Shown piece by piece: positions 11,045 to 21,779 of a DNA stretch of 64,000 nucleotides (positions are counted from its first letter, which is position 1; the number at the start of each line of letters is the position of its first letter). Location of the stretch: assembly GCF_029784165.1 (NCBI RefSeq), contig NC_073695.1:143674462-143738461 (forward strand), read 5' to 3'. Made by a program: the position numbers and the translations under genes. The stretch is from Wyeomyia smithii (Eukaryota; Arthropoda; Insecta; Diptera; Culicidae). The notes beneath the pieces were generated by a model that did not search any database, was not told where the DNA came from, and saw only the letters and a list, made by a program, of their open reading frames with translations.

Positions 11045-14000
11045 GGACAAAAATCGACATTTTCTTCCTTGCTGCTTCCGACTCTGAGTACGATGTTATC
11101 GTTCTCACTGAAACATGGCTGGACGATTGCACTTTATCGCCTCAGCTTTTTGGCAGTTCGTTCACTGTATTTAGAACGGATCGCAATAGAGTGAACAGTC
11201 GAAAGTCGCGTAGTGGTGGAGTATCGATTGCCGTTTCCTGCAGGCACTGCTGCTGCTTAGATCCAGCACCGATAAGCAACACGCTCGAGCAACTGTGGGT
11301 GAAAGTCCATCTGGATAGGTCATCCGTAAGCATTGGAGTGTTGTATCTGCCCCCCGATCGTCGAAATGATCTTGATGTTGTTCAGAAACATGCTGACTCA
11401 ACTGGATCCGTTTCATCCCGCTTGAATCCACACGACGTTGCTGTTCTATTTGGGGACTATAACCATCGAGAGCTACATTGGGTACCTTCGGAAAGCGGTG
11501 GCCTTGTTGTTGACACGAGTAAATCGCGTCTTACCGCAGCTGGAAGCGCTCTGTACGACGCATTCTGTTTTAACGGTTTGACGCAAATAAATTCAGTCAA
11601 GAACGCTCGTGTTCGAACTCTCGACCTTGTACTGGTGAACGAGCCAGCGCTCCATAACTTCTCTGTGATGGAGGCCGACGATCCTATGGTGAAAATTGAC
11701 CCGGAGTGCCAGTTGCATTTGATTTAGCTCCACAACATCGTGGATTCGATTTTAAAAAGGTTGATTACGATGTATTGAACGAAGCGCTATCAGCAATCGA
11801 CTGGCAGTTCATTGATTCGCAACGGGGTCTGACAGACATTGTCCACACGTTCACCGAAAAAATTCGAACAGTAATTGAAGTTCATGTTCCACTGCAACGA
11901 TCGCCGAGGAAACCGGCTTGGGCGAATCGGCATCTCCGTGAACTGAACGTCGTAGACGAGCTGCTCAACGTAATTATAGAACAAATCGCACGTTTCTAGC
12001 CAAGTACCGGTTCAAACTCACAAGCAACACATATAAATGTACAATCAATTCCTGTACCATGGAACGGGGTGAAATTGATCAATTTTTATAACAATTTCCA
12101 ATTACCTAGCTTCATGTACATTTCATGTAAATTTGCTCTTATTTGATCGTCGTTGAACCAATTTCAATTCGGTTTGTTGCAAAAGCTCAAAAACTAGCTC
12201 TGAAATTAAAATCTTTGTGGTTTCCTGCGAATTCATCAGTATTTGTTTAAAGGTATGAAATGATCATTGGTGAAAATTACATTTTTTGAGCTTTAATCAA
12301 ACTTTACTCACTTCTCCAAATTTAACGTAATTAACCCTCAACTAAGATTACTTTAAGTAAATTCAATCTTTTTTTGTTATTTGGAAACTTGTTTGATCAA
12401 ATTTGATTGAGTTTTGACTGAGTTAGAAGAATTTTTCAAAAATATGAAAAATTGCACCGGGCATGCAGGGGTTAACTTTGACAAGTATGTGAATCGTGCA
12501 AAAGTTGCGTTTAAGGACACGTTAACATTGCCTAGTGTTGTAAGAGCAATATCTTAGAATTAGAATTTTTTATCACGAATTTCCAGGTGATCAATTTCAC
12601 CCCACTGATCAATTTCACCCCATTCCACGGTACTCTCGCTGTATTGATCGAACTCAAAGAAGTCTACGTCAACATCCTAAAAAATTCTGGTCTTTTGTTC
12701 ACTCCAAACGAAAGGAAAATGGATTACCAGCTTCCATGTTTCTCGGTGATTTGTCTGCTAACACAGCCTCTTCAAAATGTGAATTATTTGCAAAACATTT
12801 TAAAACCGCTTTTTCGTCTTCAGTTGCTATGTCGGGTCAGATTGACGCTGCATTACGCGATACTACGCAAGACAGTTTCGATTGTGGAGTATTTCAAGTG
12901 ACAGAAGCGCACGTTTTGAGCGCAATTCGGAAGCTCAAACATTCTACCAGACGGGATCCCGCCATCAATGTTGAAAAATTGCTCGAATGAACTGGTGGTG
13001 CCTCTTGTGAAGCTGTTCAATCTTTCTCTGCAACAAAGGTTGTTTCCGGCTAGTTGGAAAAATTCATTGCTCACACCGATTCACAAAAAAGGGGACAAGT
13101 GCAACATCGCTAATTATCGAGGAATTACATCATTATGTGCCTTATCCAATGTTTTCGAAATAGTCGTCAAAACAGTGCTGTTTGCAGCGTGTAAAAATTA
13201 CATTTCTTGTGACCAACATGGTTTTTATCCTAAAAGATCCGTCACAACCAATCTGTCGCAGTTCTTTTCGTTGTGTTCTCGCTCAATGGATGCGGGTCTG
13301 CAAGTGGACGCTGTGTACACGGACTTCAAGGCTGCGTTCGATCGTGTAAATCACAACATTCTTCTACGAAAGCTGGATAAACTAGGGCTCTCTGCTATGC
13401 TCGTGAGATGGTTTCGTTCGTACTTGACCGGCAGAGTTGTATGTGTCAGTCTTGGGTCGTCACGTTCTGAGCCATTTACACCTTCTGGAGTGCCGCAAGG
13501 AAGCAATCTGGGTCCACTTTTATTTTCACTATTCATTAGCGACGTTGCTACTATTTTACCTAGAGGTACACGGCTCCTCTTCGCAGACGATATAAAAATC
13601 TTTTTGATTATAGCCTGCCTTGGAGACTGTCTGGAACTACAAAAATTGATTGATGCTTTCAGTGATTGGAGCAACCGTTATCTTCTTACCTTGTGTGTGA
13701 AAAAATGTAATGTAATTACCTTCAGCAGAAAGCTTCATTCAATTAGCTTTCCACACAGCTTGTCTGGACAAACTCTCCAGCGCGTAAGCCAAGTTAAAGA
13801 TCTTGGCGTAATTTTGGATAGCCAGCTTACATTACGGGCACATTACGAAGATGTCATTTCAAGAGCAAACAAGCAGCTGGGATTCATTTTTAAAATTGCC
13901 GATGGATTCCGCGATCCACTGTGCATGAAGGCTTTGTACTGCGCCCTGGTACGTTCGATGCTCGAATCAGCGGTTGTCGCTTGGTGACGTTCAACAAGGT

Positions 14001-14483
14001 ATGGATTGATCGCATGGAAGCTGTCCAGAAAAAATTTGTGCGTATGGCACTAAGGCATCTTCCTTGGCATGATGCTACGAGGCTGCCTCCCTATAAGCAC
14101 CGCTGCATGTTATTAGGGATTGAGACGTTGGAGAGAAGAAGATTTAACGCACAAGTTATTTTCGTTGCGAAGGTTATGAAAAATGAAATTGATTCACTTG
14201 CTATTCTCGCGGAATTGAATCTCTACGCTCCGGAAAGGAATCTGCGCAGACGTCATCTCCTGAACTTGGAGGCAAGGTATAGTCGGTATGGCCAGTATGA
14301 TGCGATTAGGTTTATTTCAATGAGGTTCAACGTGGTTGCTGAACTATTCGATTTCAATTCGCTGAGGATTCGCTTATAACATTCAAATATTTTATTGTTA
14401 ATCGTATCTAGTTTGTAATTTTATTCATTAAGACAAAACATTGTCAGATGGAATTTTAAAATATAACTATAACTATAACTATA
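11045..14483 (+). pseudogene. CR1/L2-like endonuclease-RT, second copy with native 3' end
   Basis: It repeats the endonuclease (from KIDIFFLAASD), the broken linker with MITE, and the RT (12968-13987; motifs A, B and C all present), with the same frameshifts as the first copy. It then runs on through the true C-terminus (YAPERNLRRRHLLNLEARYS to SLRIRL, stop about 14377-14379) and a short 3' UTR ending in tandem ATAACT at about 14462-14482, a simple-repeat tail typical of CR1/L2/I-type elements. It lacks the 5' 50 or so codons of the endonuclease because of the duplication structure. It cannot encode a working pol. Confidence 0.84.
12057..12630. mobile_element. Second copy of the 574-bp MITE
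   Basis: It has the same terminal repeats and TA flanks as the copy 3,165 bp upstream. It arrived by duplication of the host segment, not by a separate insertion. Confidence 0.85.
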
Positions 14484-15503
14484 TGCAAAGTCAGACGCAC
14501 ACTGCGCACAATTCTGCAAACGAATCACAAATACAGACGCCCGTCAGTCGTATAACAAACATGCAAAAAAAATTGAGCACGAACGTCTCGCAGCTGACTG
14601 ACACCACGGATATGAGCTGTGGGAGTAGTATGCAAGGATTGGCAGAGAATAACAAGGCTCAGTTTCATCTTGTGAGTTGGAATGTTAAAAAGTGCTCAGA
14701 AGAATCAAAACGAGTAGCGATGGATGATTTCTTCGCCATGCAAGGTTTCTTAATAGTTGCCCTTCAGGAAACACGTTTAGCTCAATGCTCTCTGGAGTCA
14801 AAAAATTATATGTGGTTCAACACCAACTCGAGCAAGGAAGTTAGGGACCGCATCGGAGATGGTACCGCGATTCTGGTGGCCAAAAATGTGTATAAGGAAG
14901 GTCAATTTGAACGAATCAGCGATAATTCGTTTTCCTATCTGGGAGAGGCGTGTGGCGAAAAAAGTGCTTTTTATTTCGACTTACATAAGAAGTGAAACCC
15001 AAAGAGGAAGTGAAGAGCTTAACCTTATCGCTAGGTTTTTGATTGGCCTGCCTAGGCGCTTAAGGAATAATGTAGTTATTGCTGAAGACATGAACGCACA
15101 CATAGGCGCCCAAGACCTCGTGGATGAGGACAGTCAGTACATTAGAAAAAACCTCCACCGTAATGTCTGTAATGAAAATGGCCTGCAATTGAAAAATTTC
15201 ATGCATGGATTCCGGCTGAAAAACTATCTAACTTTTAGCGAGTCGCCTTCAGTGAAGGTAACATGGTCTAATGGCAGAAGTCTATCACAGCTAGAACATA
15301 TAATAATGACCGAAATGAGCTTTATGAAGATTCCCAGGATAAAGGCCTTCTTTCACCCGCAACTCCGGAGTGACCATAAAATGGTTGTATGCATCATGAG
15401 AAGAAATTCGACGCCTGAAAATTTAACACATGATAGACAGCGATATACCAACAATATGGCAGTGACAATACCAGAAAAAGAAGGTACAATGTTGAAGCTT
15501 TGA
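14483..15503 (+). pseudogene. RTE-like endonuclease fragment
   Basis: The ATG at 14483 opens directly after the tail of the preceding element. After about 65 unplaced residues an APE-type endonuclease begins (FHLVSWNVKK, LIVALQETRL, GDGTAILVAKN), then shifts frame near 14960 and continues with NVVIAEDMNAHIG, SQLEHIIMTE and RSDHKMVV. The Asn, Glu, Asp/Asn, His and SDH positions are recognisable, though GDFN reads EDMN. The shift and the loss of everything after the SDH box make it a pseudogene. Its partner is the C-terminal piece at 16675-17436. RTE-like is my best clade guess. Confidence 0.65.
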
Positions 15504-16674
15504 GAGTGGATGTAGATAAAAGAAACGTAGCATTGACAAGAATCTAAGAAAATACAGTGAAATAGAAGGGGACAATGAAAATATTCAAAGCAAGGGGAAA
15601 AGAATAAAATTAGCGGTGACAGATGCGACGAACGCAATATTAACCACACCAGCATCACCTCCTACCCTCAACAAAAGAGTTTAGCAGAGAGAGTTTCGAA
15701 TTCACAAAACTTTTATAAAAAACGGGCAACTCAAACATATTCTTCAAAAACTCGTAAATTTGGAAAACAATTTAAGAGACAGAAATTTTGTTTCTTTTAC
15801 AAAGTTACATAAAATTCTATAATCTAAAACTTTGTCGAAAACTACAAAGCTCTAGCGTGTAAGAATAAAAAGCTGGTGTCGAAGCGCCATCTCTGCGGTC
15901 AAATCGCGAACTAAACTGAGCGTCAAGTTGAAGTTCTTATTACACTGAGAAACTTTGCTGAAGACTGCACATAGGTTGGATAGAGTATCAAAGTGCTGAA
16001 CCATGTATTTCATGCAATAAATACATAGCAATTGTATTTTTATATGAAACCTATGGTTATATTCAAACTGAAATATCACAAAAACACCAAAAAAACACTT
16101 CTTTCAAATTTTTAGAAAATAATGATTTTTTGATGGACAATTTTTTGAAAAAAATCATGGTTTGCTAATACTTGCTATCCGCTGAGATATCTACTTCACA
16201 AAATTATGTATTTTTTTCAAATTTTGTGTATTATTTTTACTTAAGTATTTCAGAAACTTCTGTACTCGGATGAAAACGACGTAATTATTCAATTTCTATC
16301 GAGAAATAATTTATAAGAAATTATTTCGGGTTAACTCATGAAATTATCACATAAAAACGTGAAATTCAGACAAATTTTACAAAAACTCGTAGATCTCTGA
16401 AACTTGAAGAGTTAAAAATTTTGTATATTCTGTAAAGTTTCATGGAATTTAAAGATCTACAACTTTGTCGAATACCGCAATGCTCTAGCGTGTGAGGGAA
16501 AGAAGTTGACATCGCATCGCCACCTTTGTGGCAAAGTTCCGAACCAATACAAACATCCAAAATGACGACCTAACTATACCAAGAAACTTTGTAGAAGATT
16601 GGAAACCGATTGGTCAAACCCTAAGAGCGCTATTAATTTCGTTCCGCTAGATTTCATTTCTGGCCCAGTTTGCA
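15504..16674 (+). other. Noncoding filler with two diverged repeat copies
   Basis: Where the RT core should lie there is AT-rich sequence instead. Two related segments (about 15710-15930 and 16365-16605) share CAAAACTCGTA/AAAACTCGTA, AACTTTGTCGAA, GCTCTAGCGTGT and CGCCA(T/C)CT(C/T)TG. These look like an old noncoding repeat inserted or expanded between the two coding fragments. Confidence 0.5.
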
Positions 16675-17436
16675 TTGGATTGGGGAACCATTAAACGATT
16701 ATACCGTTGCACGATCACTCCAGTGGTAACGTATTCCATGGAAGTAGCCACGATCGTGGAAAGCAACAGAAATTCGCTGAGGAACATGGAAAACGAAATG
16801 CTGCTGACGTTAAGAAGCTTGAGCAAGAAAAAACTGACAGTAAGCGGAAACGGACAAAACAACAGACAAATTCAAAATAGTTTGGAAAGATGTGAGGCAA
16901 CTCAAAGTCAACCAAATGAATCGTGGGTTGAGGGAAGCTCTAGATTAATGAAAATGAACCCGGACAATTTAGAGATGGAGCAGAAAGCAAATCAACAGGT
17001 CAATAATGCTCACATAGCACTTAATTGGTTGGACGGTCACACGATAAATAATAAAATCAGGATAGCGAGAATCAACTATTATGGACACATACTAAGAAGT
17101 GAGAATACAGGCATACTGAAAACAGCTCTGGAGTATAAAATTAATGACAAGAAGAAGAAAGGACGACTCGCTTACACTTGGCGAACATGTATACGTCAGG
17201 ATATTGTGAGAAGTGAGATTCCAGTACAAGTATGGCAGGAGGCGGCATTGACTAAAACGAATATAAAAAGGATGTCAAAGGAATTGTTCAACTCGATGGT
17301 TGAATCATTGTATGGAGTGTCGAGCGAATCCGATTGGGACAGTACCGGTAGTCCAATACTAGACTCGGAATTTGAGGGATACAGCGACATTGAAGGACCT
17401 ATGAGTGGGATCAACTCGGAAATGGATTTCGAATAG
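16675..17436 (+). pseudogene. RTE-like RT C-terminal fragment
   Basis: A 253-codon frame starts inside a reading frame (TTG), with RLYRCTITPVVTYSME (RT thumb region) and, further on, INYYGHILRSE, TALEYKI and GRLAYTWRTCIRQDI. This GH(I/V)LR ... TALEY ... G(R)...TW pattern marks the C-terminal part of RTE-like and related pol proteins. A long acidic tail (ESDWDSTGSP to SEMDFE) follows. RT catalytic motifs A to C are absent, presumably deleted together with the gap upstream. It is the same orientation as, and probably part of, the element at 14483-15503. Confidence 0.6.
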
Positions 17437-17820
17437 ATAGGTATTTAGGTAGACCCTCAGTAGTATTAGTTACGACGTTTTTCTGATGTATCCAAGTGGT
17501 AAGTAATCCTTTATAGCATTAAATCTAAAAATTCGAGATAGATAGCAAACTAGGCTATGAATGTTATTTAACACTCCAAAAATATTTTAAGGTAATATTA
17601 ATTTCACTTGTTTCAGGTTGTAATGTGATGTTTCTCATATTAATACTAAGAATAAATGCGACTATGACGTTGATGTTTGAATAAGGTTTTATAAAATAAA
17701 ATCTGGTTTTGCAGTTATGTTTATTATAGGGTGCAATAGGAGCTATTAGAAAGAACTAGTAACAGAGAAATGAAGGTAATTACTACCAATTGGTTTACCA
17801 ATCATCTGGTTATATGACAC
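17437..17820. other. No gene recognised
   Basis: AT-rich sequence with nothing coding seen, ending at the left flank of the hAT/mariner nest. Confidence 0.5.
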
Positions 17821-17825
17821 ATATA

Positions 17826-19040
17826 CAGGGTGACAAAAAAGGAAAACCTCGATATTTCAAAGAATAAGAAGAAAATCTGAATCTGGCTTTCATAGCTTTA
17901 TTCAGTAACTCATAAAGATACTTCACAGACGATATCTCGGAATTACACCACCTTTCTCTGATCGAACCAGCTTCAGATGTCTCGGAAAGTCGTTGCAAGC
18001 GGCGCGCACGTGCTCCATCGGCATCTCGTCCCAGATTTTCATGATAACTCGCTTGAATTGCTCCAAATTTGTTATTTTATAGTCGTTCAGCTTCGACATC
18101 ATGTATCTCCACACGAAATAATCCAGTGGATTCAGATCCGGAGACGACGGGGCCATTCATTCTTCGAAATGAAATCGGTCAAGTTTTCCTCACACCAATC
18201 TTCAAACAATAGTTCAGCTTGAGGCAGAACATTTTTATTCAAAACCGTGTCCAGGTAGTACGCCGCGTTGATTTTGACCCCTTCATCGATAAAAATAAGA
18301 GGCAGTTTACCTCTCTTGCAAATGGCTCCCCAAACCATCACTGACGTCTTATTTTGGAACCGGAAAACGTTCAGCTTGTCCGCAGGAGCTTGCTGGAGGC
18401 TCACACTCCAAACTCGATCATTTTGGCGATTGACTGTTTGCTCCAAAACGAACAGCTTCTCGCCCGAAAAAATAATTTCGTCATCCGCGCGCCAACCGAG
18501 CAACTCCCGCGACCGTTGGTACCTCTTGTCCTTTGTAGCTTTGGTAACCCCATGAACCACCTGTTTTTCGAACTGTGTACGTTTCAAATCCTTGCGCAGA
18601 AGTAAGCGGATTGATTCTCGGTTCATTTTAAGGTTCCTAGCCAGCTTCCGTGCAGATTGGGCGGGATTCCGGCGAATCCGGTCTCGTATAATCTTTTTCA
18701 GCCTTGGAGTTCTCACAGACCTTGGTCGTCCAGATCGTGCCTTGTCCTCGGTGCCTCCGGTCTCTAGGTACCGATTTATGGTCCGGTACACGAATTTCCG
18801 ATTGATTCCGAGTGGTTTTAGGTGTTTGAATATGTGTCCGGGTTTGTACTCTTTCACATATTCAGCGATAACAGCTGCTCTTAACTCTGCCATGGCTCAC
18901 AATCAATGTAAACAAACTGCACAGAAGCGAAACTCTGCCACTTTGGGCAGCAAAGTTAACCCTTTCATTTGACATATAGATGGCACCAGAGAGATAATAG
19001 TGACCCCAAAAAAATGTGACCGGACTTTTTTGTCACCGTG
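17826..19040 (-). mobile_element. Mariner-like element, 1,215 bp
   Basis: The left end CAGGGTGACAAAAAAG and the reverse complement of the right end (CACGGTGACAAAAAAG) match at 15 of 16 positions. TA duplications sit at 17824-17825 and 19041-19042. A decayed transposase fills the interior. Size and ends fit a Tc1/mariner/IS630 element. Confidence 0.92.
17923..18893 (-). pseudogene. Mariner-like transposase, inactivated
   Basis: Reading leftwards from the ATG at 18893, the N-terminus carries a helix-turn-helix (LKPLGINRKFVYRTINRYLE), a GRPRS linker and a second HTH. The catalytic domain follows, with VWSVSLQQAP, VMVWGAICKRGKLPLIFID and the late block SPDLNPLDYFVWRYM. Three lesions are visible. 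The usual FSDEK first aspartate reads FSGEK. The segment that should carry the second aspartate (QQD-type box) is missing between LPQAELLF and EDWCEENL. A one-base shift near 18150 moves the last block to another frame. The third acidic residue is Asp in NPLDY, so a DDxD-type (maT-like) lineage is more likely than DD37E. It cannot be active. Confidence 0.88.
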
Positions 19041-19045
19041 TATAC

Positions 19046-20187
19046 TAGGGTTGCTGATATTTTATCAATATTTGATATTATAGATATTTGCTAGTCACAA
19101 TATCGATATTTTTGACCTAAATTTGCGCATTTGATTTTATCGATATTGTGATATTGTGACTCGATATTGCTGACCGATATTCTCGGCTGCCATCAGGGGA
19201 GTGCTGCCGTCAAAATGTTGCCTACCAATCAAAAATTCATCATGGCATCAAAATTTGATTTAAAATGTTTACACACAATATAAGATAATCATTGAAAGTG
19301 CACATTATACTGAAAACAAACGTTAGGGCTTGGTTTCTCCATTGATAAATATATTTATTCGAAAATTGGTCAATAGCAATTAAAGGACGTTTACTCTATT
19401 TCAGCTATTTTAGGGCAAACCAACTAAAAAGTAGGTACCAGAATTGTTGGTATTAGAATCAATAAGTGGTAGATTTAAAATGTAAGCAGTTCGACAGAAA
19501 TATGGTTGCCATATTTCCATTTTTATTGACAGCATGTATAGAGCGAATTTCCAGAAATTTGGGTGTGGAACTTCTCGGGGCAATAACCACCACATTAAAC
19601 CGATCAAATGCGATGTCTTGGTGCTGCATTAGGATGGCAGAATCGATGAATTTCAGTAAAGAATCGGTGTTACATAAGCGATAACATGAATGTTCAGGTA
19701 GGATGTTTCAGTAACTGGCTGGTGATTAATCAATGGATCAGTGACGATTAGGAGATGCGCCTCACGAAACGTCGGTTTAATTTGATTGGAAAATGCACCT
19801 TGCGTAAAGCGATCAGCAATCGGCCCGCTGTCCTAACGGACGAGATGAAATAGCAAACACTTCGCCGGAATATGCAATACTAAGGCATGAAACATGCTGA
19901 ACGCCAACGTGACCGATCGGGTGAGATTCTTGTCGTAGGTTAATGAACAACTCTACTCACGGCTGTTTATTTACCTTCGGCAAGAATCTCGCCCGATCGC
20001 TCACGTTGGCGTTCAGCTTGTTTCAGGCCTAACTGAAAGCCAAACACAATATATATAAAGAAAAATATCGGTAAAATATCGATATCTGCATGTGATAATG
20101 TGATCTGCATGTGATTTTAATATCGATGCTGCTTTTATCACCGATAAAACAAATATCGATATTCTATTTTTAATATCGACAACCCTA
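19046..20187. mobile_element. Non-autonomous hAT-like element, 1,142 bp
   Basis: The ends TAGGGTTGCTGATATT and its counterpart (reverse complement TAGGGTTGTCGATATT) form imperfect TIRs, with ATATCGATATT-rich subterminal sequence on both sides. The right flank is ATATATAC (20188-20195). Removing the neighbouring mariner and one TA gives the left flank as exactly ATATATAC, an 8-bp duplication as hAT elements make. No transposase is encoded. Confidence 0.82.
19883..20030. repeat. 57-bp inverted repeat with 34-bp loop
   Basis: Arms 19883-19939 and 19974-20030 pair over almost their full length; the core GCTGAACGCCAACGTGA / TCACGTTGGCGTTCAGC is perfect. It lies inside the hAT-like element and may be an older nested MITE or an internal palindrome of the family. 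Confidence 0.85.
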
Positions 20188-20195
20188 ATATATAC

Positions 20196-21522
20196 TGAGA
20201 TATGTGAGCATATCGTAAACTATAATCTAAAAGAATATCCTATGACACGATTAAGGCAATCCGTTTTCATGCGTTATGTTGGGATATTGGATGATAAAGC
20301 AAAAGCTGAAAATACAAGGGTTGCGACCACTGTATGCTCGTCATGAACAACAACAGTGTAACTTTTAATGAACCTTTAGGCCAAGAGGACAGCTAGTTGT
20401 GGTATACTTTCAATTTCATTTTTTCTCTTCAATCAGTACGCTTTTCAAAAGGCAAAGCTAGGAATGCTCTAAGCTGGTATTTTTGCCAACAATAAAGCAG
20501 TTATACAAAACAATGGCGGATTTTGAGAGACAATTTGCAATTGGATTAAAAAGGAACCATTCATAAACATTAGTATTCACTAGCTTATGATTGTCACCGT
20601 TCAAGCAATGATTGTATATTTACTGCAGTGCAGTTTTTTTTGGACTTAGAGACATGTTAGGAAAGTGAGTTATCAACGCAAGGGGCATCAATACAAGATA
20701 TAATCAATTATATGGAGTTCATTTATAATAACTAGATTAGAAGACAAATAGTTGACGAATGACTAGAGGACTATATAATCATAATTGCCAAGATAGTTCT
20801 AACAAGTCCTCCTCCCGAGGAACCGCGTCCAAGTGACAGACAACTGTTATTTCGGCCGGCTTGTTATGAACTACTACAAAAAGGCACCCACGAGTCGGGC
20901 CGAGAACCAATAAGCAATATGCTACAGCCTAGAGATCGACAAAAAAAAAACATTTCCGTTATATTTTTGTGAACAATTCTTTTGAACATTATCTTTGGCT
21001 AACATCAACCGTTTAAGCACAAAGAATTAAGTTCGTCAAATCGCCTTTTCCGACCACTGTGCATTGGTGTTTAGAATCTGTTCAATGGTAGTTTTATAAG
21101 AAGCAATTTGAAACGGTTTTGAAACAGCTACCGAAAGCGAGCTCGTTATTAGTTGAAAGCTGCGAGACTGAACTGAAAATAGTGATTTTCAACTCAACAT
21201 TTTACTGGTTACTATCGAAAAAATTTGCAAATTATTAAATCACAAGTTTGGTGCAACCTTCGTCATTCGATCCAGACATTGGTGGTCAAATTCGTTCAGA
21301 GGTAATCACATAATATGCTCTAGAAAAGTGTACATTTTCAAAATCCTTTGCTGCTTTCATCCGCCACGTACAGAATAACTGCAATATGTACAATACGCAA
21401 CAGACGAAGAGAAGAGTTCGATTGTTCTCCAAAACACTAAACGTGTACGCGTTAGGTATAATGCTGCGTGTGCGAGAGCTCTATCGGTCCGGCTCCGTTG
21501 GCTGCCAACATGAAATGAAATT
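20196..21522. other. No gene recognised
   Basis: About 1.3 kb without a domain, a repeat pair or element ends that I can identify. Confidence 0.5.
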
Positions 21523-21665
21523 AATATTTTGTGCATTCGCATTACGAAGCTGGTACAAACTGAAAGAACATGGAATAAAAGCTGAGTCTTATAAGTTGTA
21601 CAAGTTGTAATAATACAAGTTCTTCCAGTTTGTCCCAGCTTCGTAATGCGAATGCACAAAATATT
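21523..21665. repeat. 47-bp near-perfect inverted repeat (hairpin)
   Basis: The arms 21523-21569 and 21619-21665 are reverse complements with two mismatches (TGGTACAAACTGAAAG against TGGGACAAACTGGAAG). The spacer of about 49 bp is itself rich in TTGTACAAGTTGTA. A transcript would fold into a long stem. Confidence 0.88.
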
Positions 21666-21779
21666 ACAACATAGCTCTAAAAAATATCAGGAACAGAGAG
21701 CGACCTCGAGTAAAACAACATCAACAAAAAATCGTTCACAAAGTCAGATCGGTTGTATCCGTTAGTGTCGGCTGTGCTT

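Larger units (their letters stand above)
7880..14209 (+). repeat. 3,165-bp tandem duplication within the CR1/L2-like element
   Basis: Positions 7880-11044 and 11045-14209 are near-identical and head to tail. The offset is 3,165 bp, becoming 3,168 after a 3-bp indel near 9738/12904. The MITE is included in both. The junction at 11040-11050 joins the C-terminal TCGCGG directly to GGACAAAA of the endonuclease, with no insertion signature. Confidence 0.92.

Noticed and set aside
18268..18972. Plus-strand ORFs opposite the mariner transposase
   Set aside because: Shadows of the minus-strand transposase frame; no independent support.
21386..21610. Overlapping ORFs around the hairpin
   Set aside because: Both strands are open because of the inverted repeat; no domain.
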